A stretch of 7,415 bases of DNA from Fusobacterium sp. (GCA_030527385.1 JAUNAY010000060.1:1-7415), one strand, 5' to 3'. Shown: positions 1 through 6,992, counted from the stretch's first letter. Notes: generated from the sequence alone by a model not told the origin. Program-made: numbers and translations.

Positions 1-1079
1 TATGTTTCTTTTTCAACTTCTGTTTTATAAGTAACTCTGTTTAAATTAGCATTTTTCCAATCTCCACCTATAATTAAATAACTTTCATCTGCATAACTAT
101 ATTTGATTTGAGGTTTTATATAATTTTGTTTAATTTCTGTTTTGCTTTTACTAAGTCCATAACCCCAATCTTGTGAATCTCTGTATTCAATGCTTGAATG
201 TTCTCCCAAAATAGAAAATTCAAATTTATTATTTAATTTTTTATTATATTTTAATAGATAATCATCTGATTTTCTTTCTCTTTTACCACCTGCTGAACCG
301 TGTTGTTCAGGATCTTCTTTATAATCTTTTTCTGCAAGTGATGATGTCCAAGAATCTCTACTATCATTGTGAGTATATTTACCCTCTAAATACCCATCTT
401 CTAATAGATATTTACCTCTTAATGTTATAGCTTCGCTTCTATCTCCCTCTTTGTATTCTGGATGAGGATCTCTATATCCATCACCTTTTGAGTAGTTATA
501 AGAAAGATCTAATAATAATTTATCTCCTACTTTTGTTCCATAGTTAACATTTCCTTTTCTTGTATCCCAAGAACCAACTTCTCCATTAATACTTCCATAA
601 TTTTTTCTATTTGCTGGTGATTTAGTTACTATATTGATTACCCCACCAGTAGTTCCATCTCCATACATTACAGCTCCACCTGCTGGAATAACTTCTATTT
701 TCTCAATTTGATCTACTGGAATTTGACTTGTACTATATAACCCATCTGGTGCATTCATTGGTACTCCATCTAAAAGAACTAATGTATTACTTTTAGCAGT
801 TGCTCCTGATCCTCTTAAATCAAATACTGCATCTGCTCCGTCCATATAGTTTACTGTTACTCCTGGTACTCCTCTTAAAGCTTCAGCTACTGTATTAGCT
901 CCTTTGTTTTGAATATCCTCTTGAGTTACAATAGTAATATTTTTGGCAGTATCAAGTACACTAGTTTCAAAGTTTTCTGTTGAAATAACAGTTTCGTTTA
1001 ACTTTTGACTTGCTATCTCTTCTGCCATTGCAGTAGTTCCAACAGCTAATATAGCCATTACCATTAAATATTTTTTCAT
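1..1079 (-). CDS. TonB-dependent outer-membrane receptor, probable cobalamin/corrinoid transporter (BtuB-like), 3' end outside window
   Basis: The first 359 codons are present; the C-terminal part of the barrel lies beyond the left edge. The protein starts MKKYLMVMAILAVGTTAMA, a Sec signal peptide with likely cleavage after Ala19. A TonB-box-like ETVIS follows at residues 29-33. Residues about 45-155 form the plug domain, with NTVAEALRGVPGV (62-74), LVLLDGVPMN (100-109) and GGVINIVTK (145-153) as family hallmarks. From about 160 on, alternating strands rich in Tyr, Lys and Asp fit the start of the 22-strand barrel. Members of this family bind a substrate at the cell surface and import it using TonB-ExbBD energy. 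The start is supported by GGGAGG at 1085-1090, five bases upstream of ATG. Substrate assignment comes from the cobalamin riboswitch directly upstream, not from the protein itself. It could equally take up cobinamide or another corrinoid, so I give no gene symbol. Confidence 0.93.
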   Translation of the reverse strand, partial: MKKYLMVMAILAVGTTAMAEEIASQKLNETVISTENFETSVLDTAKNITIVTQEDIQNKGANTVAEALRGVPGVTVNYMDGADAVFDLRGSGATAKSNTLVLLDGVPMNAPDGLYSTSQIPVDQIEKIEVIPAGGAVMYGDGTTGGVINIVTKSPANRKNYGSINGEVGSWDTRKGNVNYGTKVGDKLLLDLSYNYSKGDGYRDPHPEYKEGDRSEAITLRGKYLLEDGYLEGKYTHNDSRDSWTSSLAEKDYKEDPEQHGSAGGKRERKSDDYLLKYNKKLNNKFEFSILGEHSSIEYRDSQDWGYGLSKSKTEIKQNYIKPQIKYSYADESYLIIGGDWKNANLNRVTYKTEVEKET

Positions 1080-1103
1080 TTTTTCCTCCCAGATTAAATT
1101 TAT

Positions 1104-1141
1104 AAAAATAAAAAGCTCTAATTAGATAACCTAACTAGAGC
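1104..1141 (-). terminator. Intrinsic terminator forming the expression platform of the cobalamin riboswitch
   Basis: On the minus strand an 11-bp stem (GCTCTAGTTAG at 1141-1131 with CTAATTAGAGC at 1125-1115, including one G-U pair) closes a 5-base loop (1130-1126) and runs straight into TTTTTATTTTT. It lies between the aptamer and the receptor's ribosome binding site. The likely role is to stop transcription before the receptor gene when B12 is bound. I did not find a convincing antiterminator partner for the 5' arm. Confidence 0.87.
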
Positions 1142-1187
1142 CTAATTCTTAACAAAAAGTAATTTTAAAAACAATATTAAAACTACA

Positions 1188-1336
1188 AAATTGGTAAGTC
1201 TTCTGACTCGGTTTCAACCTATTTTCACACCTTCCCAGTTTCCCAGTGGTATCTGTGATTTCGTCCACCTTACAGCAGTTTTCACTGTGTGGGATTTTCA
1301 CCCAACTTCCTCTATTAAGCTATACGCACCTAATTT
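1188..1336 (-). promoter_or_regulatory. Cobalamin (B12) riboswitch aptamer
   Basis: Read on the minus strand, all the hallmark blocks occur in the right order. GGTGAAAATCCCAC is at 1302-1289, the core ACTGGGAAACTGGGAAGG at 1247-1230, and the B12-box element GAGTCAGAAGAC at 1209-1198. The two ends pair as helix P1: AAATTAGGT (1336-1328) with ACCAATTT (1195-1188), 8 bp with one bulged A. The aptamer therefore looks complete. This class binds adenosyl-, methyl- or related cobalamins and usually represses uptake or synthesis genes. Here it sits in the roughly 260-base leader of a TonB-dependent receptor and is followed by an intrinsic terminator, so transcriptional attenuation is the likely mechanism. 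Which cobalamin form it prefers cannot be judged by eye. Confidence 0.94.
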
Positions 1337-1346
1337 CCATAATTTT

Positions 1347-1375
1347 ATTATATTTCATAAAATATATTTTGTCAA
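1347..1375 (-). promoter_or_regulatory. Consensus sigma-70 promoter for the riboswitch-receptor transcript
   Basis: On the minus strand TTGACA (1375-1370) and TATAAT (1352-1347) are separated by exactly 17 bases (1369-1353), matching the housekeeping consensus at every position. Transcription should start near 1340, just before the first strand of aptamer helix P1. Such a strong promoter fits a design in which control is exerted afterwards by the riboswitch. Confidence 0.87.
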
Positions 1376-1401
1376 CAAACAAAAAAAATTAAGTTTTTTT
1401 T
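1376..1401. other. A8/T8 inverted repeat: possible UP element and/or weak bidirectional terminator
   Basis: An A8 run (1381-1388), a five-base loop and a T8 run (1394-1401) make an all-A/T inverted repeat. It lies directly upstream of the -35 box of the receptor promoter, where an A/T-rich UP element would act, and directly downstream of the pepF stop codon. As a terminator for pepF it would be weak because the stem has no G-C pairs. No better pepF terminator is visible, so some pepF transcripts may run on into the riboswitch leader. Both roles are inferred. Confidence 0.35.
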
Positions 1402-1413
1402 GAATGATATATA

Positions 1414-3417
1414 TTATTTTTGTAGATTATTTAACTCTTTTTCTAATAGATCTAAAAGCCTATCAAACTCTTGAGCTACTGCTTGGAAACTTTCTGGTTT
1501 TTCTAAATCAACACCAGCTTTTTTTAATTGATTCATAGGGTGATCATTTCCACCAGATTGAAGAAGTGTTATATAATCTTTAGTTGCTTGTTCTCTCTCC
1601 TCTTTACTATATTTTTCATTTGTAATTCTATTGTATAAATTTGCTGATGAAGCAAAGCTAGTAGCATATTGATATACATAGTATGGAGAATTAAAGAAAT
1701 GAGGTATTCTTGCCCAAATTACTTTTTGAAGTTCGTCCATTACAAGAGTATCTCCAAAATATTGTTTAAATAAATTGTCCATAATTCCACTAAGTACATC
1801 AGGAGTAACAGCTTTTCCTTCTTCTACTAATTTATGTGCTTGATACTCATAGTTAGCAAATAAAGTTTGTATATAGAAAGTTCCTACAATATTTCCTAAA
1901 GCTTGTTCAATAAGAGCTATCTTTTCATTTGAATCACTACTATTTTTTATCATATAATCTAACATCAATCTTTCATTGAATGTTGAAGCTACCTCTGCAA
2001 CAAATATTGTATAGTCGTTTGTAGCATATGGTTGAGCTTCACTTGATAAAGTTGAGTGCATAGCGTGTCCCATCTCGTGAGCTACTGTAAATACGTCGTC
2101 CATAGTTCCTTGATAGTTTAAAAGTACATATGGGTGCACATCATAAATTCCTAATGAATAAGCTCCGCTTCTTTTATTTTCTGTCTCAAATACATCTATC
2201 CAACCATCACTAAGAGCAGTTGCCATTTTTTTACTATAATCTTCTCCTAAAGGTTTTACAGATTCAAGTACCATCTCTTTTGCTTTGTCATATTCAAACT
2301 CTTTATTATATTCTACAATATTTATACTATTATCATAATAGTGATACTCTTTTAGTCCTAAAGCTTTTTGTCTAAGTTTTACATATCTTTGTAGAGGAGC
2401 ATTATTTTCAATAGCTGATTTTAAAAGTGTTTCAAAAACCTCTACTGGTACATTTTTAGGCTCAAGAGCTTTTTCAAGAGTAGAATTATAGTTTCTAGCT
2501 TGAGCTGATGCCACATCTCTTTGTAAAAGTGATCTATAAATAGCAGCATATGTATTTTTATTTCCATCAAATGCACTATAAAGAGCTTCAAAAGCTTTTT
2601 TTCTATCCTCTTGATTTCTATTTGTAGACAATACTTTTGAATAAATTCCGTTAGTAACAGCTCCTTTATACCCATCTGACAGCTCTACTTCATTCCATTT
2701 CATATCTGAAATCGATAACTCTCCATAAATATCATCTGGAGATCCCATATATTGTCCATAGTAAGAAAGTAATTTTTCTTTTTCTGCATCTAATACGTGT
2801 CCTTGTAATCTATAAATCTCCATTATATTAAATTTTTGATCTGCAAGTTCTGGGTTTTTTTCGATCCATTTTTCCATAGTAGCTTTTGGAATCTCTAAAA
2901 TTTCTGGTGTTATCCAAGCTACTGTTACAGAGTATTGAGTAAACAAAGCTTGAATCTCTTGCATTTTTATAGATGCCACTTCATCTTTAGAGTTTAAATC
3001 TTTAAGCATATATGGGTATACATATAATTTTTCAGCTCTTCTATTTAACTCTTCTTCCAATTTGATTAGTTCGATAAATTTTTCACAACTATATCTAATT
3101 TTTCCTTTGTATTCTGGCACCTTTTTCATTAACTCTTTTACTTCTGTTAGCTCTTTATCCCAAGCTTCCCAATTTTCATAATAATCAGTCAAATTCCATT
3201 TGTATTTTTGATCAATTTCCTCTCTTTTTTTCATCTTCTTTTCTCCTTCTTCTGCTTCTGTTATTTTGTTTTTCTCCTCTGCTCCTGTTGGTTTTTCTAC
3301 CACTGTTTTTTCTTGAACAACCTCTTTTTTCTGTTCTTTGTCAAAATATAGAGTTGCCCCTACAATGCTTGCTATAAGTCCTATTAAAATAATTTTTTTA
3401 ATTTTTAACCCCTCCAT
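1414..3417 (-). CDS. pepF: Oligoendopeptidase F (M3B zinc metallopeptidase) with N-terminal membrane-anchor extension
   Basis: This 667-residue protein degrades short peptides, typically about 7-17 residues in PepF enzymes. The zinc site is clear: HEMGH at 447-451 gives two His ligands and the catalytic Glu448. Glu475, in FVAEVASTFNE, fits as the third ligand 24 residues on. The substrate-site segment IPHFFNSPYYVYQYA (571-585) is typical of the family. The PepF core begins around residue 62 (MKKREEIDQKYKWNLTD) and is about 606 residues, the usual family length. In front of it lie Lys-Ile-Lys-Lys, one hydrophobic helix (about 9-24) and a Lys/Glu-rich linker (27-61). There is no lipobox Cys, so this looks like an uncleaved signal anchor. 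The ATG at 3417 has only a weak AAAGG site, whereas Met62 has an excellent one, so the main product may be the shorter cytosolic form. The gene appears monocistronic, with its own extended -10 promoter. Confidence 0.95.
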   Translation of the reverse strand: MEGLKIKKIILIGLIASIVGATLYFDKEQKKEVVQEKTVVEKPTGAEEKNKITEAEEGEKKMKKREEIDQKYKWNLTDYYENWEAWDKELTEVKELMKKVPEYKGKIRYSCEKFIELIKLEEELNRRAEKLYVYPYMLKDLNSKDEVASIKMQEIQALFTQYSVTVAWITPEILEIPKATMEKWIEKNPELADQKFNIMEIYRLQGHVLDAEKEKLLSYYGQYMGSPDDIYGELSISDMKWNEVELSDGYKGAVTNGIYSKVLSTNRNQEDRKKAFEALYSAFDGNKNTYAAIYRSLLQRDVASAQARNYNSTLEKALEPKNVPVEVFETLLKSAIENNAPLQRYVKLRQKALGLKEYHYYDNSINIVEYNKEFEYDKAKEMVLESVKPLGEDYSKKMATALSDGWIDVFETENKRSGAYSLGIYDVHPYVLLNYQGTMDDVFTVAHEMGHAMHSTLSSEAQPYATNDYTIFVAEVASTFNERLMLDYMIKNSSDSNEKIALIEQALGNIVGTFYIQTLFANYEYQAHKLVEEGKAVTPDVLSGIMDNLFKQYFGDTLVMDELQKVIWARIPHFFNSPYYVYQYATSFASSANLYNRITNEKYSKEEREQATKDYITLLQSGGNDHPMNQLKKAGVDLEKPESFQAVAQEFDRLLDLLEKELNNLQK
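3232..3248 (-). promoter_or_regulatory. Internal Shine-Dalgarno site and ATG for a shorter, cytosolic PepF
   Basis: AAGGAG (3248-3243) stands eight bases upstream of an in-frame ATG (3234-3232) encoding Met62. Starting here gives a 606-residue protein without the hydrophobic anchor, which is the normal size of PepF. The motif falls in a Glu/Lys-rich stretch where GAA, GAG and AAG codons make purine runs by chance, so the match alone is not proof. It is nevertheless clearly better than the site in front of the first ATG. Confidence 0.5.
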
Positions 3418-3436
3418 ATATCTTGCCTTTAATCTT

Positions 3437-3466
3437 ATTATATCATATTTTTTTATATACTTTCCA
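3437..3466 (-). promoter_or_regulatory. Extended -10 promoter for pepF
   Basis: On the minus strand TGATATAAT (3445-3437) is a perfect extended -10 element. It is preceded, after an 18-base spacer, by TGGAAA (3466-3461), a 4/6 match to the -35 consensus. Transcription would start near 3430, only about 13 bases before the first pepF ATG. This leaves a very short leader holding only AAAGG as a ribosome binding site. Confidence 0.65.
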
Positions 3467-3488
3467 TAATAAAATTATATCTCAAATT

Positions 3489-3519
3489 TTGTACTTTTTA
3501 TTTAAAACTGTGCTATAAT
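3489..3519 (+). promoter_or_regulatory. Extended -10 promoter for hydG
   Basis: TGCTATAAT (3511-3519) is an extended -10 element. TTGTAC (3489-3494), a weak -35, lies 19 bases upstream of the TATAAT hexamer. Transcription would start near 3526, giving a 30-base leader that carries AAGGAGG at 3543-3549, six bases before the hydG ATG. The promoter and ribosome binding site look intact although the gene downstream is broken. Confidence 0.65.
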
Positions 3520-3555
3520 AGAAAGTGATATATTAAAAATATAAGGAGGAATGTT

Positions 3556-4912
3556 ATGTATAAGTATAATCTTGATTTTTTAGACGAAAGTGTAATAAAT
3601 CAAATTATTATGAACGCAGATAAAAAAAGTAACGATGTTGATTTTGTTAGAGAAATTTTAAAAAAAGCTGAAAAAGCTGAGGGAATCTCTGACGAAGTAG
3701 CTGCAGTTCTTTTAAGTATTAAAGATGAATCTTTACTTGAAGAGATGTATACTGTTTCAAAAAAAATTAAAGAAAAAATATATGGAAAAAGAATAGTTAT
3801 GTTTGCTCCACTTTACATTAGTAACTATTGTGTAAATAATTGTAGATATTGTGGATATAAACATTGTAACGATGAACTATATAGAAAAAAATTATAAAAG
3901 AATAGCTCTTGAAGCTGGAGAAGATCCTATAAACTGTTCTATTGATTATGTTTTAGATTGTATAAAAGATATATATTCTATTAAATTTAAAAATGGAAGT
4001 ATTAGAAGAATAAATGTAAATATAGCTGCAACTACTGTTGAAAATTATAAAAAATTAAAAGAAGCTGAAATTGGAACATACATACTTTTCCAAGAGTCAT
4101 ATCACAAACCTACTTATGAATATTTCCACTTACAAGGACCTAAAAAAGATTATGAGTATCATACAACTGCTATGTTTAGAGCTAGAGAAGCTGGAATTGA
4201 TGATGTAGGAATCGGTGTTCTTTATGGACTTTATGATTATAAATATGAAACAATAGCTATGATTAGATATGCTAATGAGCTTGAAAGAGTAACAGGTGTT
4301 GGTCCACACACTATATCTGTTCCAAGATTAAGACCTGCTGAAAATGTTTCATTAAAAAACTATCCACATCTAGTTGCTGACAAAGACTTTAAAAAACTTG
4401 TTGCTGTTTTAAGACTTGCAGTACCTTATACTGGACTTATTATTTCAACAAGAGAAGAAGCTGGATTTAGAGATGAGATAATTGATATTGGAATATCACA
4501 AGTAAGTACTGGTTCTTGTACTGGAGTTGGAGGGTATTCAGAAAGAGAAAAGAATATAGATGAAAAACCTCAATTTGAGCTTGGAGATAACAGATCTCCT
4601 ATGGAAATGTTAGAAAGCTTAATCAAAAGTGGATATATTCCTAGCTATTGTACAGCTTGTTACAGAAATGGACGTACTGGGGATAGATTTATGGAGATTG
4701 CTAAGAGTGGACAAATAAATATTATGTGTGAAGCCAATGCTCTTATGACTTTAAAAGAGTTTTTATTAGATTATGCTGATGAACACTTAAGAGCTGTTGG
4801 AGATAAAGTTATTATGGAAACTTTAGAGAAAATGCCAAATGAAGAGTTCAAGCAAAAGATTAGAGAAAATCTAAAACTTATCGAAAGTGGAGTAAGAGAT
4901 ATTAACGTTTAA
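3556..4912 (+). pseudogene. hydG: [FeFe]-hydrogenase H-cluster maturation radical SAM enzyme HydG, disrupted by frameshift and short deletion
   Basis: HydG cleaves tyrosine with a radical SAM cluster and builds the Fe(CO)(CN) unit of the [FeFe]-hydrogenase H-cluster. The first part (3556-3897, 113 residues) ends with the radical SAM motif CX3CX2C at Cys92, Cys96 and Cys99, then RKKL and a stop. The second part, in the +1 frame, is open to the stop at 4912 and resumes at about 3893 with YKRIALEAGEDP. It carries GPHTISVPRLRPA and SYCTACYRNGRTGDRF. Its Cys pair and a third Cys 22 residues later form the C-terminal CX2CX22C motif that marks HydG rather than ThiH. From memory, relatives have about 16 residues between RKKL and the (H/Y)KR segment, forming the first barrel helix; none are here. 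A loss of about 50 bases would explain both frameshift and gap, and adding 16 residues restores about 468, close to the usual HydG length. The second part has no good ribosome binding site of its own. There are no other lesions, so the event looks recent, or is an assembly error. Confidence 0.87.
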
Positions 4913-4921
4913 AATTATATA

Positions 4922-4956
4922 AAAAAACACAGAAGTTTGATGCTTCTGTGTTTTTT
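4922..4956. terminator. Bidirectional intrinsic terminator between hydG and the M20 hydrolase gene
   Basis: The inverted repeat AAAAAACACAGAAG (4922-4935) and CTTCTGTGTTTTTT (4943-4956) forms a 14-bp stem with a 7-base loop. It has a G/C-containing core of 8 bp and A/T flanks, so either strand ends in a U-tract. It lies between the stop codons of two converging genes, 10 bases after hydG and 4 bases after the M20 gene, and can serve both. Confidence 0.92.
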
Positions 4957-4959
4957 ACT

Positions 4960-6132
4960 TTATTTTCTATTTTTAAAATCTTTCTTAATTATTTCTAATT
5001 TTTCAGGTGATGTTAAAAGTTCATATCCAACATTTGCTAAAATTTTAGCACCAAGTATAACAGCTTTATCTCCTTCTGAAGATCCTGCTGCTGAACAAAA
5101 CTCTTGAGAATGTCCAACTACATTGTGTCCACAAATTTTAATGTATGGTTGAATAGTAGGTATAACGTGACTTACATTTCCAACATCTGAAGATCCTCTT
5201 CCATCTCTTTCATCTGCAATTACATCTATTCCAAACTCTTTAGCTACTTCTACATATAATTTGTCAAACTCTGGAGTAGGAACGATATTGTCTACCATAT
5301 TTTGAAAACTTGAAACTTTCTCTTTGCAACCTGTAATAATAGCTGCTCCCTTAGCTATCTCTTTTACTCTTTCAACAACTTCATTACATCTCTCTTTAGT
5401 CTCTGCTCTGATAAAGAAACGTGCTTTTGTGTATTCAGGAATAATATTTGGAGCATCTCCTCCGTGAGTAATTATACCGTGAATTCTAACATCTGATGTC
5501 ACGTGTTGTCTTAAAGTGGCTATACCATTAAAAAAATGTAATAAAGCATCAAGAGCATTTCTTCCTTTTTCTGGGCAACCTGCTGCGTGGGCAGGTTTTC
5601 CAAAGAACTCAAAATCTAAAGGAGACACAGCAAGTGATTTACCAGTAACCATATTTTCTCCACTTGGGTGAATTATCATAGCTACATCTACACCATCAAA
5701 AAGATTTTCTCTTACAAATGATCCCTTAGAGCTTCCATTTTCTCCTCCCTCTTCAGCAGGGCAACCATAAACTAAAACTTCTCCAGCAACTGAATCTAAT
5801 GTTTCTCCTAAAGCAATTGCTGCTGCTGTACTAATACTACCTATGATATTGTGTCCACAACCGTGTCCAATCTTTGGAAGTGCATCATATTCAGCTAAAA
5901 AACTTATTTTTGGTTTGTCTCCTAATGGAGATTTTTTTCTAGCAATGAAACCTGTTTTATGTCCAGCCACATCTTGTATAACTTCAAAACCGTTAGCTTT
6001 TAAAGTTTCTACCAAAAGGTTAGAAGCAAAAAACTCTTGGTTTCCAAGTTCTGGGTGACTATGTATAGCTTGGCTAATTTCTATAAATTTATCTTTATTT
6101 GAATCTATAAATTTTACAATACTCTCTTTCAT
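4960..6132 (-). CDS. M20-family (M20D-like) metallo-amidohydrolase / peptidase
   Basis: This 390-residue cytosolic enzyme belongs to the M20D group (N-acyl-amino-acid, aminobenzoyl-glutamate and dipeptide hydrolases), which cleave an amide bond with a metal centre. Landmarks in order are HSHPELGNQE (24-33), EYDALP (81-86), GHGCGHN (89-95), CPAEEGGENG (124-133), IIHPSG (154-159), GKPAHAAGCPEKG (178-190, in the lid domain), GRGSSDVGNVSH (311-322) and GHS (340-342). By family analogy the likely metal ligands are Cys92, His94, Glu128, His155 and His341, with Glu127 as general base. No signal peptide is seen. The gene starts 26 bases after metQ, with a GGGGGAA ribosome binding site, and ends at a strong terminator, so it is the last gene of the metI-metQ operon. 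That context suggests it releases methionine or a related amino acid from an imported acylated or dipeptide form. The exact substrate is unknown. Confidence 0.92.
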   Translation of the reverse strand: MKESIVKFIDSNKDKFIEISQAIHSHPELGNQEFFASNLLVETLKANGFEVIQDVAGHKTGFIARKKSPLGDKPKISFLAEYDALPKIGHGCGHNIIGSISTAAAIALGETLDSVAGEVLVYGCPAEEGGENGSSKGSFVRENLFDGVDVAMIIHPSGENMVTGKSLAVSPLDFEFFGKPAHAAGCPEKGRNALDALLHFFNGIATLRQHVTSDVRIHGIITHGGDAPNIIPEYTKARFFIRAETKERCNEVVERVKEIAKGAAIITGCKEKVSSFQNMVDNIVPTPEFDKLYVEVAKEFGIDVIADERDGRGSSDVGNVSHVIPTIQPYIKICGHNVVGHSQEFCSAAGSSEGDKAVILGAKILANVGYELLTSPEKLEIIKKDFKNRK

Positions 6133-6158
6133 ATTTATTCCCCCATCTTAATTAAATT

Positions 6159-6968
6159 TTAGAATACTGGTACTGATGAACCTTTGTAGTAATCAAGAAT
6201 AACTTTTTTAATTTTTTCAGATTGATAAACTTCAACTACTCTTCTAACATTTTTATCATCTTTATTGTCTTCTCTTGCTGCAATAATATTAAAGTATGGT
6301 TTTAATTTTTCATTTTTCGGATCTTCAATAAAGATAGAATCATTTAATGGAGAGAAACCAGCTTCAACAGCCACTCCATTGTTGATTAAAGCTGCATCAA
6401 GATCATCAAGTGATCTAGGAATTTGAGTTGCTGCTAATTCAACAATTTTTAAGTTTTTATCATTTTGTAAAATATCTCTTACCTTAGGGAATAATCCAGC
6501 ATTTGGATCAACTTTGATAAGTCCTGCTTCTTGCATTAAGATTAAAGCTCTTCCACCATTAGAACTGTCGTTTGGAATAGCTATTGTAGCTCCATCTTTT
6601 AACTCAGATAGATCTTTAATTTTTTTAGAATAAACTCCCATTGGAGCAATTACTGTATAACCTATTTTTTCAATACTTAAATTGTGTTCTTTCTTAAATG
6701 TATCAAAATAGATTTCAGTTTGGAAAGCATTGATGTCTAACTCTTTTTCTTGTAAAGCTAAGTTTGGTCTGATATAGTCTCCAAACGTTACAAACTTCAA
6801 TTCGATATTATCTTTTTTAAGCTCATCTCTAACAGCTTCCCAAACTACACTTTCATCTCCTGTAAGTCCTAACTTAACAACGTTTTCCTCTTTTTTCTCT
6901 CCTCCACAACCAACTAATAAAAGTAAAATTCCTAAAATAAATGTCACAAATCTAAATTTTTTAATCAT
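6159..6968 (-). CDS. metQ: MetQ/NlpA-family methionine-binding lipoprotein of an ABC importer
   Basis: This 269-residue substrate-binding lipoprotein captures methionine, or a related compound, and delivers it to the MetNI transporter. The N-terminus is a lipoprotein signal peptide with lipobox LVGC, Cys21 being the lipidated residue. Family signatures follow: GDYIRPNLALQEKELDINAFQ region (63-83), IAIPNDSSNGGRALILMQEAG (129-149), LKIVELAATQIPRSLDDLDAAL (173-194), a segment ending in INNGVAVEAG (195-204) and YFNIIAARED (225-234). From memory of MetQ structures, Arg140, Asn197 and Asn227 sit where the ligand's carboxylate and amino group are held. AGGAGG lies five bases before the ATG. It follows metI by 24 bases and precedes the M20 hydrolase by 26. 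L-methionine is the default substrate, but family members also bind D-methionine or methionine dipeptides. Confidence 0.94.
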   Translation of the reverse strand: MIKKFRFVTFILGILLLLVGCGGEKKEENVVKLGLTGDESVVWEAVRDELKKDNIELKFVTFGDYIRPNLALQEKELDINAFQTEIYFDTFKKEHNLSIEKIGYTVIAPMGVYSKKIKDLSELKDGATIAIPNDSSNGGRALILMQEAGLIKVDPNAGLFPKVRDILQNDKNLKIVELAATQIPRSLDDLDAALINNGVAVEAGFSPLNDSIFIEDPKNEKLKPYFNIIAAREDNKDDKNVRRVVEVYQSEKIKKVILDYYKGSSVPVF

Positions 6969-6992
6969 AAAATCCTCCTGTAAGTAAAAATA

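Noticed and set aside
1191..1403. A 70-codon plus-strand open frame
   Set aside because: It is the antisense of the cobalamin riboswitch and its promoter, has no Shine-Dalgarno site, and its sequence is dictated by the RNA structure on the other strand.
2442..2675. A 77-codon minus-strand open frame
   Set aside because: It is an out-of-frame shadow inside pepF with low-complexity Leu/Lys/Ile composition.
3529..3543. TATATT-AAA-AATATA inverted repeat in the hydG leader
   Set aside because: It is short and entirely A/T, which is expected by chance in sequence this AT-rich; no known operator matches.
3556..4912. ThiH (thiazole synthesis) instead of HydG
   Set aside because: The C-terminal CX2CX22C cluster motif and overall sequence fit HydG, and no thiamine genes are nearby.
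3851..4912. The second half of hydG as an independent gene starting at GTG 3851 or ATG 3872
   Set aside because: There is no Shine-Dalgarno site upstream, and the product would begin inside the radical SAM barrel without the CX3CX2C motif.
5843..6058. A 71-codon plus-strand open frame
   Set aside because: It is antisense to conserved motifs of the M20 hydrolase, with no ribosome binding site and no recognisable protein.
6969..6992. Possible regulatory element such as a SAM riboswitch between the metI, metQ and M20 genes
   Set aside because: The gaps of 24 and 26 bases hold only ribosome binding sites; any methionine-responsive leader would lie upstream of metN, outside the window.
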